Shown piece by piece: positions 38,846 through 64,000 of a DNA stretch of 64,000 bases. Made by a program: the position numbers and the translations under genes. The stretch comes from Liolophura sinensis. Its lineage: Eukaryota; Mollusca; Polyplacophora; Chitonida; Chitonidae. Positions within the stretch are counted from its first letter, which is position 1. Each line of letters opens with the position of its first letter. The stretch lies in contig NC_088295.1 in assembly GCF_032854445.1 (NCBI RefSeq), positions 54,291,249 to 54,355,248 of the forward strand, in the 5' to 3' direction. Below the pieces are notes generated by a model. It did no database searches, was not told the origin of the DNA, and saw only the letters and a program-made list of their open reading frames with translations.

Positions 38846-40159
38846 TCACTTTTATTGACCGAGACATGTACAGTTAGATTCTAATCAATCTTTTGAGTAC
38901 ATGTACACAGTTCTTGGTGTATATTTAACATTAGACATAGCTTAATCAGTCATTTTGGATCCGTCTGTCTGAACAGCAATGAGAACGTATTGAAGATTGA
39001 TACCATTGGATACTAAGCCATTTTTGTTCAGCTTGAACAAGAAACGGAGAGAATCATGTACTCTACTCCACTGAAGGTCTTTTGAGAGGTCATGAGTAAT
39101 TGTCCAATAACTGTTTAGGAGAATCATGGACATCATAAAAAAACATTTGTAAAACCTATAAATACATAGATTATAGACTGAGTACATTACATGTGATAGC
39201 ACTTAGTTTATTTGCTAATCTGTGTCCTTTAATGTAAAAATCTGATCAAATAATATCCAGGCATGTAGTACGCATATGTGTTAGGACAAGCTGCCCACTG
39301 GTGCTCAGTGTTGTGGAGTGGTGAACGCCCAAATGTGCGGACTTGTGGTTCACTGGTCCATGATGAAAGAGTCAACATGTACATGTTCTAACGTGGCCCT
39401 GAATATACTGATTGCTGACTGAACTTTAATGTACAAGGGAGCAACAGTCAATAAATTGTGATCTAAATGTAGACTCCTAAGTCTTTAATAGGAACTGTGT
39501 GTGTTTGCAGCCATCAAGTTGTCAGTATGTAACCGTATATTTCATGAATGTGATTTTAATACGCAATCTGTCGTGGTTTATCAAATTGTTTTGATTGTGA
39601 TATTTAATGCAGGGAGTTTTGTGCTCTTAAACAAGCTTTATGGTTAATGAAAGCTAGAGGTAGAACTGACTTGAATTCTGCTAAACATTGCTCATAGAGA
39701 GAGATAAAGAATGTATTATACATGAGGATTGTGGTTCCTAATGTAGCCAAGATTAAATACAGATTTATCTATCAGTTTAAATTGTGTGGAATTCCCACTA
39801 AGTATAGTGTACAAAGTCTGCTCAAGAAATTTCTGCAAGAAACATCCAGCGATACTTGTGAAAAATATATTTTGTTGATACCATGAAATGTGTTGTGAGT
39901 TTGATTTTCTGTACTTTGGGAAATGCCTTGGTGACCTCAGGCTTCAAAGAAGCAGAGAAAGACTTTCATTTCTGCTGGTATAAGCAGCATCTTGGTATCT
40001 CTGCTCACAGATTATAGACCCTGCACGGTTTGAGAGCATGGATAGCCTAGTCTGCTTGTGGCACCTACAAGTCTGCTCAACCAATACTTGCTGAACATGA
40101 TAACAACAACTAGACATGTTAGGCTTTGCGGCTCCCAAGGCAGCAGTGGTGGTTTAACA

Positions 40160-40352
40160 CAATAGATGGCTCAAATGGCTGAAACACTGGCTTGCTACAA
40201 CTATCAGGCCTTTCAGCAGTGTGGTCTAGTGTTCAAATCCAACTCTTGCTATTTTGGTTCGGTTTATGCCAAGAGGTTTGTCTGGTACGTGACAAAGGTC
40301 AACGGTTTACTCTGTTTTCCAGCCATTAACTTGCTATCATATCAGTGAAAAA
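40160..40352 (+). mobile_element. SINE family 3 copy
   Basis: Head AATAGATGGCTCAAATGGCT (A-box-like), B-box-like TAGTGTTCAAATCCAACTC, then TTTTGGTTCGGTTTATGCC and GTCAACGGTTTACTCTGTTT. Confidence 0.6.
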
Positions 40353-41160
40353 TGACAGAGCACCACGTCATGCACCATTCCAATTAAAAGAAAATAATAG
40401 TGTTTCAACATACCACAGGTATACTCTTCACATTTTATACTTGTTAGAGGATTTAGGTTTGCCTGCTATTAGCCTGGGATACAAAGTCCTGGATGTATGT
40501 CAGAGAGTTGGTTTTATGGGCAAAATCATCTTGCATCCAGAGGGTTATCTCCTGATGTAAGGCCTGGAAGGTTCAAAGAAAATTATAATACTGAACCAAG
40601 TATCGATACTTTGAATGAGTCGTGTTGGAGTTGCCACAGCTGAGTAGACCTACCCGGTACTCTACTTTGTGAAACTTACAAATCGAACAGGAAAAAGATT
40701 TAAAGGAAGCTGTTGAGAAGTCAGGAATCATGTAAAACTTTAAAAACAAATTAGTTTAATTATAATTAGTTATGTTGGTGGGGGGAGGGGGGCAACACGC
40801 AGTTTATCCTGTGTTTCATAACATTAGTCACCAGAAATCACGTAAAGCACATCTGTGACTATTTGAAAGGCCACAGCTGTATTAAATTCCAACCAGATTT
40901 TGGACTGTGTATAAATCTAACTACTAAGACACCGTCGTGATATGAAAGAATTCACCTTGAAAGCAAATAAATCACGGTACAGTCAAATCGGTATATGCCA
41001 TTTGTACCAACTGACTTACAACAGGCAAATCCTCGTAAATGTACGAGTGTAGATCTGGCTGCTGCTCAATGATATCCGTCTTCCATGTGGAGGGGAGTTG
41101 TCCAACTCTATTCGGCGCTAAGCGATCCTATTTTAGTAAGAGCCCCACGTTGACTGTTGG

Positions 41161-58608
<17,448 letters not shown>

Positions 58609-58742
58609 ACATGTACCAGTCAGTTGTGTTGATGCAAAAGTGTGAGTTATATAATAACAGCAATGTTTTAAAAGAAAGCAAGATAAGAAATATCTGCTTT
58701 GTAAATTATTGTACATTTAAGCTCTTGTATAATTTCGTATTA

Positions 58743-59337
58743 TTAAAGGTGGAAGAAACAAAGAAATGATGCAAACGCTTAATTAAAGATAAAAGTTTGT
58801 GAAAAGTTAATTGTAAATAAGGTTTTCAATATGTTCTTGTCAGTTTTTATTAGAGGAGAAAAGGATGTTTGAAAATAATTTTTGTATGGTGGGTAGTCAG
58901 GAATACCCCTTCATTTATATTGACTGTGCATAATATTGCTCTAAATGAGGATGTGATACATGTGTAATAAGTTATTTTTACTTTAATTTGGTCATTTCTC
59001 CTAACAAATATTTTAAACCAGAATTTTAATAATATTAACATTTTTTTGGTATATTCCTAAATATTGTTATAATTCATGTTCAGTGCATTAGGTTGGATAT
59101 AAACATCGAATTTACTATCACACTTATCACTTTCACATTTTGAACATGGTTATACAAAGATGCTAAATGCTGAACGCTAAATGCTAAATGCTGAATACCC
59201 ACCATACGATAAGTATTTTCAAATGTCCCGTTCTCCTTAAAGAAAAATTGAAAGATTGAAGACTGTAGCTACCAATAACTTTTTACACACTTTCACCTTA
59301 ATTTTCCATCATTTCCATGTTTTCTCCTCCTTTAAAG
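58743..59337. mobile_element. Foldback/MITE element, copy 2
   Basis: Same family as 23.0 kb. The left arm (ATTAAAGGTGGAAGAAACAA to TGTATGGTGGGTAGTCAGGA) is inverted against the right arm (GAATACCCACCATACGATAA to CATGTTTTCTCCTCCTTTAA). Starts about 135 bp after the MAN1A stop, so it probably lies in the 3' UTR. Confidence 0.78.
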
Positions 59338-62300
59338 TGGCTCATGGAGATGTTTTTAAAGATGACATTACTGTACATTAGTATATATATATACATACAT
59401 AGTTTAAATGTTGATTGTAATGTAAAAATGATTCCGTCAATACTTTAGATTTTCAAATAGGTACGTGTATTACATGGGGCATGTTTGTGAGTGAGTGAGT
59501 GAATGGCTTGATTGGTGTACAACTGTGCATGTTCAAGTGAAGCTGTCAGTGGCTAGTATAAGTGACCTGGAATTGACAGAAGTGTATTGTAGTTGATGTT
59601 GTGTTACTTTTGAATGTCATCAGATGATGTTGATGATGACCACACACATGCTCTGACTATCATATTGGCTTATCTTTCACTGTACAGATGTCCAGTATCA
59701 GCAGTCTTTTTCAAACGAAGCTGTCTCATTCAGGTTCAGCTAGTTGAGCTGTGAGATCAGGGGGTCTGTCGGCCAAATTGCAAAGGGCATTGGGTTATGT
59801 TGTGTTGTAAAGTGACCATCTAAACGTGTAAGCAAACACAACACCTTCAAAAACCCCTAATCAACCAAGACTTTGTGGTTCTGCCGGGGGGAAAAAAAAA
59901 TTAGATAAACATTGACGCGTCGGTTGCAGAAACAAGACAAATATTCAGAAGTATTATCAATACATTCAGATTGTTTCAGACTGTACAGTATTTTAAAATC
60001 TGGCAGATGTGGTGGGTGATTTCCTGTATCACAGGGCTATGCTATGGCTGACAATTTTGATAGCTCCATCTTTGATTAGGCTAATAGATGTATGTCTTGA
60101 TTTTCAAGTACATGTACCATAAACCCTTTAGCTTTTGTTTTTTTTTTTCTTTTAAGGCAACTTTATAACCAGTTTATGCAGTGAAAAACTTGTGTATTGC
60201 AATGTATGTGGATCTTGTTCTCTGTATAACTCGTTACAAGAAGTGCGATACTTTCCTGTTAATGTAAGTAATCCGTTAAATTAATTGCGATAATGATGCT
60301 GAGGATAACATCATCCTGCGGAGACGGATCAGCCATGTCAGTGGATGGGTGGTCATGCTGGGCTGGTTAAGTCATTCCATGCTTTGACTCCATTGGCCAT
60401 TCAACACCAGCTCGAGAGATTGTCTCCATCCATGTCTGCAGTTAAACCAGAGCAGCATTACCATAGTAACCATCCGCTATGTGTCTCGTCATTCTAGTCT
60501 ATGGTAGTTGCTTTGGAAAGAACTTTTCTGGTCCAAAATCTTCATAGAGAAAACGATATATGCCTGCCATGTAAAACATCTTACTTTGGAATTCTCAGTC
60601 TTTTTTTAATGTTATACTTGTAGTTTTATTTTCACTAGAAATGTGTGTGTGTGTGATTTAATAATCTGTGTGATTTGCTACACTTCAGTGCACAAATGGG
60701 GAACATTAATATAGAGTGGTAAATGTTGTCGAATCACCTTACCACATATTCACACGCACGCAAATGAAAAAAAGGGAACACTGTTTTTCTTGGTGGAAAC
60801 AAACTGAATAAAGGTATATTTTTGTTTTTAGTTTACATGGGAAGCCACATTGAGCTTGAATAAGAAATCTCTTTCAGAACTGGATTTGTTGGTGGTGTTC
60901 TGTAAATTTTAAGATATTGTTCAAGATTCAGGAAAGGTCTGGGGGGTAATTAGTTTAATCATTATTACCTGTCTCTTAAAGAATTTGATTTCAGGATACA
61001 AATGTAACATACATGTATGGAACTACGTTTGTTGCTTTAATATAGGACTGTCCGTTTTTCTTGATGGGCTACAGTTTTTGTCTCATGCTTGTAGCTAGCC
61101 TGGAATGCCATGTTACGTGCATATATCTCATGATGCGATGTTAACATGGTATTCTGGGTTAGCTATTTGGCAAGTTCTTTGCACACTGTAAAATCAACAT
61201 TTCACCTTACATCCTCATGTGTATTATGGTTAGCAATTTTTTCCACTGGTTAATTGTATATGTATGTCTTGAGAAAGCCTTAGCACATGTCAATGCTGTA
61301 CATTTTGGATCTGTGGGAACATTTTTACCTGGAGAACTCTTGTTGGACCAATTATTAAAATACTTCTGTTTCTTGTGTGTGAGCATATCCATGAATGCTT
61401 ATGTGAGTTTAATTGTCAAACAATGTCTTGTATTTTAACTGTAAAAACAATGGAAATGTAACAGTAATTGATAAGTTTATAGTTAATCTGTTGGGATCAT
61501 GCCACATGTATTTTGAAGTTTAAATGACCTGATGTCTGTAATCATATAGAGGCACTGCTGTTATACCAGTTTCCCGGCCAGTGATATTCCTCCAGTCATT
61601 ATGGATGGTCCTGCTAGAGAGATTTCACATGTAAACCCTGTAAAGATGGTAGCTGAATTGCATGTACAAAAACTTTCACTCATGTTTTTGGATTGCTAAC
61701 ATTACTAACATTCAGCTAGTTTGTTTATCGAATAACTGGCCTAAGAATGCTCATTGTTTACATGAAGACCCCCATCGTCTACTTGAATCCAGCAAAAATG
61801 TATTGGAACATTCATTGTGTTAATTGTTAAATTTAGTGTTACCTGGGCTACAGGTAGTGATTGTCTATAAGCAGAGTAGACCATATGTAAGCTGTCATTT
61901 ACCTGCCTTCAAAACCCACATCATTGTCTAACCATGGAACTTGCTAGGTAAATTGACAGAGCCATATTTTGGACCATATATGTATGTTCTCTTCGCAGGA
62001 AGTGGAGGGTAATAAATGCACTTTGATTTTGCAAAGAAATGAGAAAAAATATATACATATAAGGAAAAAATGATCAATCATCATCCAATGCTGATAAGTG
62101 CTTGTTGTCTCAGCATGACTTGGATAAGCCTACTCCTGAGACGCCTAATAAAGAATGGTTAGGGCCGTGCATTGTTAAAATGACAGGGTTACCTTATTCA
62201 TTATTCACTTAATAATTATTTATGTACAGATATTCAACAGAGTATTGATTTATATGTGTGAATAAACTTTATAAGTTTTATAATTATACATGGATAATGC

Positions 62301-62492
62301 CATTGCATGAGCATAAAAAGAGTCACATTACTGGGAACAGTGAATTGGTTCATTGCATTGTGCAGACAAACAGAGATTATGTTGGGTTTGGTAGTTGACT
62401 TATCAATGTCAGGGGTGAAGTATTAGTTACACCTATGGTGTATTTTTTTTTTTTTTTTTTTTTTGTCGACCCTTTGCCAACTTAGAGCCAGT
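59338..62492 (+). other. Downstream DNA, part probably MAN1A 3' UTR
   Basis: No gene seen. AATAAA occurs at 60807-60812, 62147-62152 and 62261-62266; the true polyadenylation site cannot be chosen. Minor GTGA and GT repeats lie near 59489 and 60640. Confidence 0.4.
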
Positions 62493-62637
62493 AAAATTAT
62501 TTATTTTATTTGATGGGTGTCTTACGCCGCAGTCAAGAATATTTCACTTATACAAAGGCGGCCAGCATTATTGTGGGAGAAAACCCATGACCATCCGCAG
62601 GTTTCTGCCAGACCTTCCCACTTGCGACCAGAGAGGA
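62493..62637 (-). mobile_element. SINE family 1, 3' half (reverse)
   Basis: Complement of tail and core (TTATTTTATTTGATGGGTGT, CAGTCAAGAATATTTCACTT), then GGCGGCCAGCATTATTGTGG and CCATGACCATCCGCAGGTTT. Preceded by a poly-T run at about 62443-62464. Confidence 0.85.
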
Positions 62638-64000
62638 AGCAAATTAATTAAATTGTTGTAGAGATCAACTTACTATTCATCATCATCAATTTTTGCCATC
62701 ATTTCATATAGAATTGTAGATGTTTAGTGATGTCTAACAGTGTACGTATTGTACATGGGTAAGTCCTCAGCACATAACAATTCATTAATACTATCAGTCA
62801 ATCATTAATTGTTTATAAGATAAATGCTGCTGTGCAGAACTTAGAGAGTTTCAGCCTCTGGGATCAACAAATGATTTTAGACTTGTGTCAAAATTTGAAA
62901 TCACTTTGAAATTGTTGTTTTGTCAAAATATTGCATGACAGCGTAAATACTGGGTAGATTCTTGTAAAACAAATTTCAGCTAAAATAATGGAAAAAGGTA
63001 CATACCGTACTGTTTGAAATTGACGATTGAAATGTTGACGTTGGTCTAAGATGGCTTTGGGATCTCAGTGCCTGAAGAAAGATGAAATCATTCTATCATT
63101 ATAGTCTTGCTTCACTGACATGCCCTTAACATAGATAAGTTCATGAAAACAAATTTGTTTGATATCTGGTAATTGATTTGTTATCAGAGGGACATAAAAA
63201 CAGCAATCACAACAACTAAACACTTAAACCATTATTCTGACTCCATGCTTAAACCGGACTGATATCATATAGGGGAATAATTCTTGAGGACGGCATTAAA
63301 CACCAATCAACAAGTCACTTATAATATTTGCAGCAAGACAATTAACTGCTGATAATTTTATGCTAAGCAGAACATTTGCATATACCCTGTCCTCAACGAA
63401 TTTGCCCCGTAAAGTATAAGATGTGATGCTATTTGAAAATGTAATTTATAGGATTTTGAAGACAATAATGTGTTGCTCAGTGAAAGGGCACATCTAAACT
63501 TAACAGAAATTAGATTTCAAACAAATAAAAAAAGAAAACCCAGTCCTGAGCAGTTGAAATTCCCCTAATATGCAAAAACCTGCACTTAGTCTATGATCAG
63601 AATTGTTGAGGATGTAGGGTCAGAACTGGCACACATCTTCAGTTCTTCCTGCCGAAGGATGTACACATACAAACCTACACCTACAAAGAAAAATTTGTCC
63701 GATGTTTGACAAAGTCAAGAAAACTAGGCTTAATTTATTGATTTATTTATTTGATTGAAGGAGGGTGAGGGGTTATGACACGGCGGTGATGGGATGGTAC
63801 ATGTAAAGGAGTTGTAGGTGCTAAGTACCAGTACTAAAATATTGCTATTACATTGGAACAGTTAAAACGATGTACAGTAAATGGAATTCTTCATCGCCAC
63901 ATCTCTGGTTTTTATAATTTTAATCAATTCTCATTTATGTATGAACGTGAAAGAAAAAAAAAAAGTACAGTATGTATGGACAATATATATTGCAATGTAC
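62638..64000. other. Window end, nothing but a SINE-1 scrap
   Basis: AT-rich. A short SINE-1 core remnant lies at 63281-63312 (TTCTTGAGGACGGCATTAAA then CACCAATCAA) and a tail-like TTTATTTATTTGATTG near 63742. No gene seen. Confidence 0.5.

Larger units (their letters stand above)
37760..41160. other. Intergenic DNA before MAN1A
   Basis: Holds a SINE-2 tail fragment (38283-38330), a 40-bp tandem repeat (38729-38845) and a SINE-3 copy (40160-40352). The rest is AT-rich with no gene seen. An in-frame TAG TAA at 41134-41139 precedes the MAN1A start. No TATA box was recognised. Confidence 0.5.

Overview
The window is animal nuclear DNA. It carries two intron-rich protein-coding genes, both on the + strand, in an AT-rich background full of tRNA-derived SINEs, foldback/MITE elements and minisatellites. 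The repeat style (SINE copies with AAATAAATA tails, a LINE ending in AATCAATC, many short inverted-repeat elements) and the protein sequences suggest an invertebrate, most likely a lophotrochozoan such as a mollusc or brachiopod. The species assignment is inference from general knowledge, not a search.

Layout. 1-2.0 kb: decayed non-LTR retrotransposon. 2.0-5.9 kb: non-coding DNA with two SINE remnants. 5.96-35.15 kb: a 24-exon gene for MAP3K4 (MEKK4/MTK1), about 1,728 residues, with the kinase domain in the last eight exons; its 3' UTR probably runs to about 36.45 kb. 36.5-41.1 kb: intergenic, with MITEs and tandem repeats. 41.16-58.61 kb: an 11-exon gene for a Golgi class I alpha-1,2-mannosidase (MAN1A1/MAN1A2 type, GH47), about 647 residues. 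58.6-64 kb: 3' UTR or intergenic DNA with a foldback element and SINE pieces. I found no tRNA or rRNA genes and no CRISPR.

All splice junctions chain in phase from start to stop in both genes, apart from three single-base frame discontinuities: two in MAP3K4 exon 2 and one in MAN1A exon 6. These look like assembly indels or real lesions. One intron appears to be GC-AG. The two genes have no known direct functional link: one is a stress-MAPK kinase, the other trims N-glycans in the Golgi.

The most unusual pattern is that four introns carry tandem arrays whose repeat unit is the end of the preceding exon plus its own 5' splice site (MAP3K4 exons 3, 14 and 20; MAN1A exon 9). The result is a ladder of decoy splice donors. 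Two SINEs also sit within about 15 bp of 5' splice sites.
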